A stretch of DNA of 64,000 nucleotides from Pomphorhynchus laevis (Eukaryota > Acanthocephala > Palaeacanthocephala > Echinorhynchida > Pomphorhynchidae). The stretch covers positions 62,001-126,000 of the forward strand of contig WNNJ02003008.1 in assembly GCA_012934845.2 (NCBI GenBank), given 5' to 3'. This document shows positions 43,055 through 54,003 of the stretch, in pieces. Both the position numbers and the translations under genes were made by a program. The notes beneath the pieces were generated by a model that had not been told where the DNA came from, made no database searches, and worked only from the letters and a program-made list of their open reading frames with translations. Positions within the stretch are counted from its first letter, which is position 1, and the number at the start of each line of letters is the position of its first letter.

Positions 43055-44270
43055 ATAATAATACAAATTTATTTATCGTAGCAAATGCGTACAAGCTGCA
43101 CGCTTACAATTTTCACAAACAAGAATGAAAAAGTCAAGCAGATAAATTGTTTAAATGGGATCGGATTTGGCGTTTGAAGCACGGCAGGGAAGTTGATTGG
43201 CGTATATGAATGGGCAGATGATTCCACGATAGAGGAGCAGCCACCAGGAAAGAGCGGAGTCCAAAGGAGGTAGAGTAGTTTGACACATGTAAAAGAAGAG
43301 AATTACATGAACGCAAGGAACAGTAAACAGGACGAGAATTATCAAGAAAAGGAATGTTGAGAAATGAAGGGGTATGAAACGTTGCAAGGCGGAAAGCAAT
43401 GACAAGAATACGAATTTGAACACGACAATAAATTGTAGGCAAATCGAGAGAAGCAAGATGGTAGGATGTATGATCAAAACGACGAAGACGGAGGAGAATT
43501 CGGACGGATGCGTTGACGATGCGTTGTAGGGTAAGAAGAGTGGATTTAGGTGAGGTGGAAAATAGACTAAGACAATAATCGAGTCTAGAAAAAAGGAGAG
43601 AAGATATGAGAGTCATACAAGAAGGGAAATCGATCAATCTACGAACTTGACGGAGGTTGCGGAGTATCAAGGTAGATGAGCGTACTTTATCCGTAACGAA
43701 AGGTTTAAGTGAAAGTCGGTTGTCGAAATGGAAGCCTAGGAAAACGAGATTATCAATGATAGGATGAATTGTAGAATTTAATGATACGGAGGGAGGTTCG
43801 AAGTCAAGGCGTCGAGGTAGGATCCACATAATTTTGGATTTATCAGTATTCAGAGAAAGGCGAAGGGAAGAACGATGATTGGAAATTGCGACAAGAGTCG
43901 GAAGCAGAAACACTAAGATCGTGAATACGATAAACAGGTACATGAGCATAGATAAGAATGTCATCAGCATAATGCATAACATGAAATTTAAATTTATGAG
44001 AAATCGAACACAAATCACCGAGAAGAGGAGAGAAAAGCATATGGCCTAATGCGGAGCCTTGTGGAACACCGGACGGGATGAACGAAGGATGGGAGAGAGA
44101 AGAGTTAGAATAGACGCGAAATGCACGGTTTGATAGATATGAAGAAAACTATGATACAGTGGGTAAAGAGAAGACATAATCATGACGAAAGCTATGGAGA
44201 ACAATCGAGTGATCGACGATGCCAAAAGCAGACGATATATCAAGAGAAACTATGACGAAAAGAGAAACAG
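43055..44270 (-). mobile_element. CR1-like LINE A, RT C-terminal half and 3' end
   Basis: Minus strand. 44243-44018 covers the RT palm (FDIVDHS-type region, YADDILIYAH at about 43985-43955). 44018-43134 is an almost uninterrupted 294-codon frame with LSLNTDKSKIMW, LVFLGFHFDNRLSLKPFVTD, then LQRIVNASVRILLRLRRFDH and AAPLSWNHLP, the classic C-terminal region of CR1/L2 elements. The 3' end at about 43055 carries an ATT-repeat tail. The endonuclease and RT N-terminus are missing between here and ORF1 at 44479-44985, so this copy has an internal deletion. One frame break in the RT. Confidence 0.8.
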
Positions 44271-44282
44271 GAGCGGGGTGTT

Positions 44283-44520
44283 AAATCGGTTGATCATAGA
44301 TGTGACTGGAGATGATTTTAAATGAAGGATGTCAATTATTTGGAAGTGTTACGTGGGAGGTAGAGTAAGGAGAATTAAGATAGGTTGGGGCATGAGTGAC
44401 AGGAATGGAGTGTTGAATCAGTTGATCGGAAATGTTACTGGAAATGATTTTGATGAAAGGATGTAAATTATTAAGAAGTTATAAGGGTGAGGTCGAGTAA
44501 GAAGTACGTGAAGAGAATAA
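44283..44520 (-). repeat. Degenerate tandem repeat between ORF1 and RT of LINE A
   Basis: Two diverged units of about 115 bp, each containing GTTRAATCRGTTGATC, GATGATTTT-like sequence and a GTAGAGTAAG-type end. It partly overlaps the end of ORF1 and marks the site of the internal deletion. Confidence 0.5.
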
Positions 44521-44985
44521 AGAAGTTTGAAATTTATTTAGATTGGGGGAGGAATACGAAAGAGGAGATACGAGATGAAAAGCTTTACCGTTAGCATTGT
44601 TAGAATGAGAAAGATTAATGGAAGTTTTGTACGTAGTTGAACGAGGAGTGTGTGAGAGAGTAGGTTCAATAATGGGATTATAAGATGCGAAGTCAGGTGT
44701 TGATGTGAGGGAAACATCTAAAACATCATTGGTCTGTGTGGTCGTGTGTGATACAGGAGTAGAGGAGCAGGATAACTGTAGTAGTCGTACTGATGTACAA
44801 AAACCGCATGTGAACTGTTTACGTTTATACATCGAGTGGTCGGATATTTTAACACGAACAAGTGTCCATACATCACAATCTTTGGAATTGCATCCAACTT
44901 CAAAGCTGGTATAATCATCATTGCATTTCGATGTGGAAGATTCTTGATCAGGAACAGGGATCTGAGATCGCGCTTTTTTACGCAT
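44479..44985 (-). CDS. LINE A ORF1, small zinc-finger protein
   Basis: 168-codon frame starting MRKKARSQIPVPDQ. A Cys-rich segment (GCNSKDC, then about 24 residues, then FTCGFC) forms a C-x4-C..C-x2-C zinc finger of the PHD-like kind reported for ORF1 of CR1 elements, followed by a long Ser/Thr/Asn-rich tail. The LINE at 48010-51340 has a matching ORF1 start (MGGRKKT..; QCSTHDCSVW..FLCGFC). The frame is open, but the downstream ORF2 is deleted, so no autonomous activity is expected. The start codon lies 46 bp from the edge of the minisatellite. Confidence 0.65.
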   Translation of the reverse strand: MRKKARSQIPVPDQESSTSKCNDDYTSFEVGCNSKDCDVWTLVRVKISDHSMYKRKQFTCGFCTSVRLLQLSCSSTPVSHTTTQTNDVLDVSLTSTPDFASYNPIIEPTLSHTPRSTTYKTSINLSHSNNANGKAFHLVSPLSYSSPNLNKFQTSLFSSRTSYSTSPL

Positions 44986-45030
44986 GACCTTTTATCGATA
45001 GATTGAGCTCAATCCGCGAGCGTAGCGAGC

Positions 45031-46238
45031 GGAACTGACAGGAATAATCTGGAACTGACAGGAATAATCTGGAACTGACAGGAATAATCTGGAACTGACA
45101 GGAATAATCTGGAACTGACAGGAATAATCTGGAACTGACAGGAATAATCTGGAACTGACAGGAATAATCTGGAACTGACAGGAATAATCTGGAACTGACA
45201 GGAATAATCTGGAACTGACAGGAATAATCTGGAACTGACAGGAATAATCTGGAACTGGCAGGAATAATTTGGAACCGACAGGGATAATCTGGAACTGACA
45301 GGAATAATCTGGAACTGACAGGAATAATTTGGAACTGATAGGAATAACCTGGAACTGATAGGAATAATCTGGAACTGACAGGAATAATCTGGAACTGACA
45401 GGAATAATCTGGAACTGACAGAATAATCTGGAACTGACAGGAATAATCTGGAACTGACAGGAATAATCTGGAACTGACAGGAATAATGTGGAACTGACAA
45501 AAATAATCTGGAATTGACAGGAATAATCTGGAACTGACAGGAATAATCTGGAACTGATAGGAATAATCTGGAACTGACAGGAATAATCTGGAACTGGCAG
45601 GAATAATCTGGAACTGATAGGAATAATCTGGAACTGACAGGAATAATCTGGATCTGACAGGAATAATCTGCAACTGATATGAATAATCCGGAAATGACAG
45701 GAATAATCCGGAAATGACAGGAATAATCTGGAACTGACAGGAATAATCTGGAACTGACAGGAATAATCTGGAACTGACAGGAATAATCTGGAACTGACAG
45801 GAATAATCTGGAACTGACAGGAATAATTTTGAACTGACAGGAATAATCTGGGACTGACATGAATAATCTGGGACTGACAGGAATAATCTGGAACTGATAG
45901 GAATAATCTGGAATTGACAGGAATAATCTGAAACTGACAGGAATAATCTGGAACTGACAGGAATAATCTGGAACTGACAGGAATAATCTGGAACTGACAG
46001 GAATAATCTGGAACTGGCAGGAATAATCTGGAACTGACAGGAATAATTTGGAACTGACAGGAATAATCTGGAACTGACAGGAATAATCTGGAACTGATAG
46101 GAATAATCTGGAACTGACAGGAATAATCTGGAACTGACAGGAATAATCTGGAACTGACAGGAATAATCTGGAACTGACAGGAATAATCTGGAACTGACAG
46201 GAATAATCTGGAACTGACAGGAATAATCTGGAACTGAT
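45031..46238. repeat. 20-bp minisatellite, about 60 units
   Basis: Tandem array of GGAATAATCTGGAACTGACA, 1,208 bp long, with point variants (GACA/GATA, CTGG/TTGG) and one 19-bp unit near 45421. Long open frames on the minus strand through the array (to 466 codons) are a consequence of the 20-bp unit having no stop in those frames; they translate to a 20-residue periodic peptide and are not genes. The array lies directly upstream of LINE A ORF1 and abuts the 3' end of LINE B on the other side. Confidence 0.95.
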
Positions 46239-46239
46239 T

Positions 46240-47335
46240 GGAAACACGCAGGGAGGTTGATTGGCGTTTATGAATGGGCAGATGGTTTTACGATAGAGGA
46301 GCGGACACCAGGAAGGAGCGGAGTCCAAAGGAGGTAGAGTAGTTTGACACATGTAAAAGAAGAGAATTATAAGAACGCAAGGAACAGTAAACAGGACGAG
46401 AATTATCAAGAAAAGGAAGGTTGAGAAATGAAGGGGTATGAAAAGTTACAAGGCGGAAAGCAATGACAAGAATACGAATTTGAACACGACAATAAATTGT
46501 AGGCAAATCGAGAGAAGCAAGATGTTAGGGTGTATGATCAAAACGACGAAGACGAAGAATTCGGACGGATGCGTTGACGATGCGTTGTAGGGGAAGAAGA
46601 GTGGAGTTAGGTGAGTTGGAAAATAGACTAAGAAATAATCGAGGCTAGAAAAAGAAAGGTTTAAGTGAAAGTCAGTTGTCGAAATGGAAACCTAGGGAAA
46701 CGAGATTATCAACGATATGATGAATTGTAGAATTTAATAATACGAAGGGAGGTTCGAAGCCGAGGCGTCGAGGTAGGATCCACATAATTTTGGATTTATC
46801 AGTATTCAGAGAAAGGCGAAGGGAAGAACGATGATTGGAAATTGCGACAAGACAGTCGGAAGCAGAAACACTAAGATCGTGAATACGATTAACAAGTGCA
46901 TGAGCATAGATGAGAATGTCATCAGCATATTGCATAACATGAAAGTTAAATTTATGAGAAATCGAACACAAATCACCGAGAAGAGAGAAAAGCATATGGC
47001 CTAATATGGAGCCTTGTGGAACACCGGACGGGATGAACCAAGGATGGGAGAGAGAAGAGTTAGAATAGACGCGAAATGCACGGTTTGATAGATATAAAGA
47101 AAACTATGATACAGTGGGTAAACAGAAGACATAATCATGACGAAGGCGATGGAGAAGAATCGAGTGATCGACGATGTCAAAAGCAGACGATAGATCAAGA
47201 GAAACTATGACACTACATAATTTATGATCGCGTAATATGAGTAAGTCGTTATAAACTTTAAGCGTTGTAGTGTACAGTGCTGCATCTAGGATTAAAGAAT
47301 TCACACGAGGATAATTGATGAAGCCGACCAAATGA
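46240..47335 (-). mobile_element. CR1-like LINE B, 5'-truncated
   Basis: Minus strand, same family as LINE A, at high identity: 47331-47104 (YNDLLILRDHKLCSVIVSLD, FDIVDHSILLH), 47198-47001, 46995-46672 (YADDILIYAHA, TDKSKIMWILPRRLGFEP), then a deletion relative to LINE A (the LRQVRRLIDF region is missing), then 46600-46250 (PTIYCRVQIRILVIAF and the following segment). Its 3' end stops at the minisatellite without the ATT tail. Confidence 0.75.
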
Positions 47336-47880
47336 TGATACTCGCTCGTGTATCCAATTGTTCATTTGTTCATTTATCCAATTGTTCATTTGTATCCAAT
47401 TGTTCATCATTCACCAAATGATGAATTATTAAATATCTAATAAATTTTTACATGAAGTGCATTAAATATTGGCAAATTATTTTCGTAATTAGAAAATGAC
47501 CAATTGAATGTAAATTTGGTTTGCAATCCGCTTTTAAATATTTTATGTATTTGTCTCGATATTTAGTTCTCCGAACGCTAAAATTATCAGCGTTCGGAGA
47601 AATTTTTTAAACTTTTTAAATTATTTAAAATTTACACAAAAATTTTAAATTTAAATGCTTTTTATTGAATGGTAAATTATAAAAGTAAGAAACTCCTGTG
47701 CTAAAAATTACTAAAAGAATTATTAGTGGTATTATCTGCAATCGGATTATTTTCATTTGATCATTATTAAAGGCTGTTTCTAGATTGTAAAAATTTTAAC
47801 CCCTCTAGTTTTGTATGCTTTCATAATAGTAATTGTTTGTGTTTGATAACTTTATTAAACTTTTTTAAATAGTTGGTACT
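47336..47880. other. Spacer
   Basis: Starts with three copies of a short unit (CCAATTGTTCAT(C/T)..) near 47355-47410. The rest is AT-rich without features apart from the hairpin at 47567-47601. Confidence 0.4.
47567..47601. repeat. Perfect 13-bp hairpin
   Basis: TTCTCCGAACGCT and its exact complement around a 9-nt loop. Confidence 0.55.
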
Positions 47881-47894
47881 AATCTATTATCGAT

Positions 47895-48009
47895 AAATAA
47901 TTATTGGAGCTGGATCAAAGGAAGGACCAAATTATTTTTGATATTTCGCAAATTTTGTTAGCATCTTCAGAAAATTACATGATTTCAAATTGAAAATTAT
48001 ATTATAACA
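47895..48009. repeat. Fold-back family fragment
   Basis: TTATTGGAGCTGGATCAAAG, then TTGATATTTCGCAAATTTTG and TTAGCATCTTCAGAAAATTA: one arm of the fold-back family at 2485-2641 and 18111-18240. Confidence 0.55.
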
Positions 48010-51000
48010 TATATATATAATATATGGCTACCAATAGAAGGCGGAGAACTATATACTATATAGTTCCCAATAGAAGGTGGAGTTGTATGCAGATGTGGAT
48101 GGTTGGCCAGGAGCGTTGGGCAAGATTGTGGATGTGTGGTCAAACTCGAATGGCGGAGTTGATGATGCGTTGTAGGAGTATGATGATGGATTTTGAAGAA
48201 TTGGCGAAAAGGCTTAGGCAGTAATCGATTTCAGGAAAAAGAAGCGATGAAAGAAGAGTCACAGGAACGGAAGTCGATAAGGGGGCGGATATGGCGGATG
48301 TTACGAAGAATTAAGTTAGACGAGCGGACCTTGCCACGCACGAATAATTTAAGGGAAAGGTGGTCATCAAAATAGAATCCTAAGAAAGTAAGATTGTGGA
48401 CTATGAGGATGATTGATGAAGCAAAATATACAGGGGGTAGAGATATGTTAGGTTGTCGGGGGAGGATCTTTAGAAGAAAGACAGTTGGAGGCAGAAATTG
48501 CGATATCATGTGTACGATGGGCGGGTGCATGATCATATTTGAGGATGTCATCGGCGTATAGCATGACATTAAAGGAGTAATGTTTAATAAACGGAGAGAG
48601 ATCGCCAAGTAAAGAGAGAAAAGCAGGGGACTTAGACTGAACCTTGTGGGACTCCGCAGAAAATATGGATGGAAGGAGAGGATGATGAATTTGAACAGAC
48701 GCGAAAAGAACGGTTGGATAGATATGAGGTAACCCATGCTACAAAGGAGGAAGAAAAGCGGTAATAATAACGAAGGTGATAAAGTAGGATGGAGTGGTCG
48801 ACGATGTCGAAGGCGGTGGAGAAGTCGAGGGAGATGATAACACTATATAGAGCCTTGTCACGAGAAATGAGTAGGTCGTTGTAAATTTTCATGCAGGCGA
48901 TTTCTGTGGAGTGATTAGAGCAGAAAGCGGATTGGAAAGGAGGGTACAGATTGTATGAAGAGAGATAAACGCCGATCTTTATTAATATAAGGCACTCTAA
49001 AAGCTTGGAAAGAGTAGGAATGAGTGAAATCGGGCGATAGCAACACGGAAGTGAGGGTCAAGCGACTTTTTCTTATGGATGGGACGAACGATGGCGAATT
49101 TCCAGTGTGAAGTAAAGATACAACTGTGGATGGACGAGTTAAACAAGGTGGTGAGGAAAGGGGATACCTATGAGCATATGAATTTAAGTATGGGGTAGGC
49201 AGGGAATCGGCAGGTGGGGTTTTCTTTGGCAAGGACATGAGGACAAATGATGCTATGGCAGGTGAGACTGGGAGAATATTAAAGAGTTCTGGGAGGATGA
49301 TGCGAGGCGAGTCAGTAAGATAGAATAGAGACGGGGTTGTGATAGAGCAACGTGGATACATTGGTCTGAAGAAATGACGAATTATCATGGGGATTGATGT
49401 TGCAAGACGAAGAGGAGCGAGAAAGGATTGAGTTAAAAGAATGTCATAGTGACTTTGAGTTTAATGAAGTGTTGATTTTATGCTTCCAGAAGGAGTGGCA
49501 TTTGGTACGTAATGGGTTTAGATGAGATCGGCGAAGAGCAAGATAGGAATCACGGAGAGACGGAGTGAACGATCGGATATCACGTCTGAAAGAGAGCGTT
49601 GATATACTCGAAAAGCATGACGGAGTCGACGCTTTGAGAGTAGGGATTGCATGTCAAACCATAAGACACGGTGCAAGCGACGGTGAGGGTGAAGCTTGAA
49701 AGGCAAGAGAAGATCGAGAGTGGATGTGAGTTCAGAGTCGAAAAGAAAGGCAAGATCGTGAGGAGAGGATGATGTTATTGTGGGAGAAGGTAGAGACGAT
49801 TTGAGTTGGGCAGAGCGAAGAAGGGGGATGTCAAGATTTCTCCAAGAGCCACGTAGGATGGTAGGTGTTTGAGGCGGGGAGTGGTTAAAGTTAAATCAAG
49901 GGTGATAAGAAAGTGATTGAATAGACCAGAATTGGAGATGCGCAGTGAGGTTTAGGCAGCAAAACGATCGGGGACATCTATGATGTCGAAAAGAGCAATG
50001 ACTAAAAGGGAAAATGATTTTGCGAAGAGACGCGGGGTTATGGGCGAATGCGACAATGCCGCCATGATTAGAGAATTTAGAATTGGATGAGCTGAGGGGG
50101 CGTGCTGATTCGACCAGTAAGCAACCTGTCAGAGAGCAAACGGCGAATTGAGATGTCGTCGGAATAGGAGTGTCAGGATTCGGTGAGGCAGAAGATCTCG
50201 ATGGATTGCTTAGTGAATAGGTTGAGGATAAGATCGAATTTATAGAGAATATATCTAGTGTTGAGGAGTGCAGAAGCGGACACCCTGATGGTGGTGAAAG
50301 GGGCTAGCGGAGAAGACATAGATGGGAGATAGAGCGCCATCGAATTTTATGCGGGTGTGGACAACTTGAAAAATTTGTCGATGTTTCGGATTGAGAGAGA
50401 TGTTTAGGCGTTTTTCCTGGGACGGCATTTTTTGATACGGACAGAAAAGACTTGAGCGATTTCGGAATGGGTTCGTTCGGGAAAATGCGAGTGTTTGAAG
50501 GGGACATGAGTCTTAATCGTTGAGAGAGGACAGAGGACGCGTGAGAGCGATGCTTGAAAACAATTTTCATGAGAGGGACTGATAAGGATTAGATTGTAAA
50601 GATTTGTTTAGCCGGATGAATGCGACAGGATAGATGTCGTTGAAAAACGACGGTTTATCCGCGGGAACAAGAGACGAGAGGATGGATCTGAAGGCCGAAA
50701 CATCGTGGTCGAAACGTGCTTGTGGGATAAGGAGTTGGAAGGAGTTAAATTAGTGACGATGACACAACGATCGCGAGAAGGAAAGCGTTTCCGTAAAGGA
50801 GGAGGAGGAGTGACGGGAGTGGTGAGATCACGATAGGAGAGCTGGCAGTTGAGGATTTGGAGGGAATAGGTTTGACGGCGGGATACATAGATGATAAAGA
50901 CAATATAGATGGTGGCAAGCGATGTGCGGCAAATTATGTGTGGGAAAATCGTGCTGTTGGGGGAGGCTATTTTGATTAATGGATGTAGATTATTGAGAAA

Positions 51001-51340
51001 TGAAACAGGAGGGACGGGACGAGGGTGTCGGGGAGGGAAGATGAAATGGGATGGGAAGTGTAAATGTTGACATTATCAATGGGTGGAGAAGGAACATTGG
51101 AAACGACGGGGGTAGTGTGATTGGACGCATTGGATGTTGATATGTGCTTATGTGAGAGGTTGCAGATTAATTCGTTTGCACAAAATCCACATAGGAAGTC
51201 TTCTTTAGACTTACTGTTGTCGCAGGCGATTGTTGTCCAGACGCTGCAGTCGTGTGTCGAGCACTGTACTTGCAGTTGTACATAGTTGGTGTCGGTCGTA
51301 GCTGTCTTTTTACGTCCTCCCATTCACGTCCTTGTGTGCT
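48010..51340 (-). mobile_element. CR1-like LINE C, near full length, decayed
   Basis: Minus strand. ORF1 at 51323-50976 (MGGRKKTATTD; zinc finger QCSTHDC..FLCGFC). ORF2 remnants: 50570-50304 N-terminus; about 50230-50000 endonuclease (IEIFCLTES, then SNHGGIVAF); 49706-49518 and 49388-48915 linker and RT N-terminus (SPDFTHSYSFQAF-type end); 48892-48632 RT (MKIYNDLLISRDKALYSVII, SLDFSTAFDIVDHS, FCGVPQGSV); 48737-48231 (SCYTPMTSSN where YADD is expected, LTFLGFYFDDHLSLKLF). Many frame changes; older than LINEs A and B. The layout ORF1-EN-RT is that of CR1. Confidence 0.75.
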
Positions 51341-51771
51341 TAAGCTGTTAAGATGCAACTGATTGAATTGATTGTATGTTATTTATCTTGTGTGCTTAAT
51401 CTGTTAATTTTTTTTGTTCTTTATTATTTGGAATGAACAGATAAAAATTTGTACTTCGAACCACAAAAATTGGGATTTTAATTGTATATTATTTGGATAC
51501 AAACCATATTTTTTGAGTAAAATTGTCTTTTATTCGATTAAATTCTGGAAACGAGGTTGTAATTGTATGTATAGTCATATTCGTTATATGCCAACATTCC
51601 ACTTTATCCACATAAGGTGCCAAAATTAACATAAAAAATTATAAAAAATACGTTTAAGACAAAAACAGCTACCTGTCATGTTCTGGCGATGTGAATAGTA
51701 ATCAACGAACATACATAATCAATTCAATTTGGATAATTCTTTGAAAATCCGTTTGTCAAAAAAGATATTTT
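51341..51771. other. Spacer, nothing recognised
   Basis: AT-rich. The first 80 bp may be the LINE C 5' leader (TTGTGTGCTTAAGCTGTTAA, repeated as CTTGTGTGCTTAATCTGTTA). Confidence 0.35.
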
Positions 51772-51996
51772 TCATTCCATTAAACCTATAAAAAATTTAA
51801 TTACATGATCACGGTGGATCTTGTAATATCTGCTTAACAGTGATGTCATACCGACAAATATGAGAATAAAAGAGATGGCAGCAGCTCCGAGAATCAGTGA
51901 CTTCTCGTTTTTGTACTCACAATAGTTTATAATGCTAGTATTCTTGGTATGAAATGTAAAAATCGGGTTAATTTTTACTTCGATGATTCGTATACT
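51772..51996 (-). CDS. Possible host exon with one transmembrane helix
   Basis: A 75-codon minus-strand open stretch without an initiating Met near its start, with a composition less AT-rich than its flanks. The translation includes SIINYCEYKNEKS, then a hydrophobic segment LILGAAAISFILIFVGMTSLL typical of a membrane helix, then SRYYKIHRDH. A splice donor (GTAATT) follows HRDH, and a CTGCAG acceptor lies just upstream but in another frame. No family is recognised. It could be a chance frame, but the clean helix and flanking charges are suggestive. Confidence 0.3.
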   Translation of the reverse strand, partial: SIRIIEVKINPIFTFHTKNTSIINYCEYKNEKSLILGAAAISFILIFVGMTSLLSRYYKIHRDHVIKFFIGLME

Positions 51997-54003
51997 TTAC
52001 AACTGCAGAAAATGACGAGTTAAGAGTTTTTAAGAGCAAATGTGGTGATATACATTTGAAGAGAATATTTTGATACTTATGATTTAAAGAAGCCTTGCTA
52101 ACAGACTTACAGTGGTGATTTGAAATAAGTCGTGAAATGTCAATTCGTGACAATAAATTAGAAATTATTGTCATACGGTGAGATCAGAAGTTATTACTGG
52201 AAAAATTAAAGTCTAAACATACCAAGCATGCGATAATTTGTGAATATCTAAACTTTTGCTTCTGTAATGGTTGTCTACTCATCATGGAAATACTCGAGCC
52301 GAAGCTAATTGTTATTTTGCTTTAAACTTATCGATGCATTCCGATTCTGATTCCAAAGAAAAAGATTTATTATACGTTGAGCTTAAATTACTTTTTCTTA
52401 TTCTCGTATATGTGCACTTCGTTGTATTCACTGGTATTAAGCCCTGGTTTTGGACCATTCAAAAATATTATCTAGATCACGCCATAAAGATGGACAGCTA
52501 TTGATATATCGTACAACTGTCTATACTATCAAGTCTTCTGTAAGCGAAAGATGAGTATTCTCCAAACGACGAAACGAATCGTTCCAATAGATTAGAAATA
52601 GTAAAGGTCTTTAAACAGATCAGTGTGAAAACCGAGCTATGTTGCTAAACGAAGAGAACGAGTTATTTGAATGAAGCTGAAATGTACAATTATTAGAAAT
52701 GCATGTATCCAACGACATTAGATCACATCAAACCTACACGAAAAGGCGGCAGTCTAAGATTCCCGAGCAGTCAGAAGGTTTGACAATCAGGAATAAACAT
52801 TTGTAAAGGTATGATGGAAAGAGTGTAATGTACAATCTTAAGCAGAAATTGGTAATTATAATTGCCATAAATCTCTATAAGTTAAACTCTTTTACATTTA
52901 GGGTTACACTCTAAAGTTTCCGTAGGATTTGTATACTTTAGCATTTGAATGACAAATGCATGTTTCCACGTAGTTGAAACAGTAAATGAAAAAATATTAT
53001 TTATTTTAATATTTGTTATTTTTTGGGAACATATATTTTCCATATATTTTTATCATGACTAATTATAAAGGTGTTTATCGATACACAAAATATAGCCTAT
53101 TAAAATATAGTAAATAATTAGTAAATTAATTTGTATGTTACTCGGGAAAAATTAAGAATTAAAATTTGTTTTATTTTGCTGAAACTTTAACTGTACCCCC
53201 TGAGATAGGCAACTGTTCATTCAAGAGTAGGCCATGTTGGGATACCCTGCTTTAAAGGGTACACTCCTCAAGCTTATAGTACGATAATCGCAAGTATGAT
53301 GATCAACTTGTTATTGGACGACAATAACATGATTTTGCAGTTGAACAGTAAATGAAAATAAGCTATTCTTGTGTGAGGACGTGATAGACTCACTTAGCGA
53401 TGAGGATATAAAGCATATAATGAAAGGAGTGTCATAACCTATCGAGAAAACCAATTTAATGATATTAATTCTTGATTTACATATACTTAACTGAAAGGAA
53501 TCAAATAAGTTACAGTCTTAATACATGAAGAGGGTACCTTCTTATTTATGGAAGAGAATATCTATGATAGGAATCTTCATAGTGTGAGCTTGTTTGTATT
53601 CTGACAGGAACGTAATATCACTTCTACTTGCACGAAACAACTCAGTCGACTCTCCAATTGAGTTAAAATTCTTTTTAATATTTTAATATGTATAATTGAA
53701 TATCAAATACAGCTTAAAATTAACTTAATAGCGAGTAATAGTAATATATCTAGTAGATTAAAGTATAATTTTGTTCATTACTAAATATATTCATATATAC
53801 ATATATAAAAGTACAATTCAGTATTCATTTCCAATTACTTTCCGATGTGTTACCTAATTACTTTGGAATAGGCTATTTCACAAATACATATTAGCACATT
53901 CATATTATTAAAATTAAGTTCACAATTTTCCGTTTGCTTTCTTCGATTAACATTAAACCTGCAGAATTCTGATACATTGACTGCTACTTCTAGATTATCA
54001 TAT
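51997..54003. other. Upstream flank of the GRASP gene
   Basis: About 2 kb without a convincing gene. A 77-codon plus-strand frame at 52271-52504 (NCYFALNLSMHSDSDSKEKD, then a hydrophobic segment) is unidentified. The last few hundred bases must include the GRASP promoter and 5' leader; no motif could be assigned. Confidence 0.35.

Noticed and set aside
45031-46238. Regularly repeated array suggesting CRISPR
   Set aside because: Units are 20 bp head-to-tail without unique spacers, in an animal genome; it is a minisatellite.
45009-46409. 466-codon and 231-codon minus-strand open frames with a 20-residue periodic protein
   Set aside because: They are translations of the 20-bp minisatellite, whose unit has no stop in those frames; no start context, no non-repeat domain.
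53977-54003. Upstream ATG as GRASP start
   Set aside because: It would add nine residues before MGG and destroy the myristoylation signal that GRASPs need.
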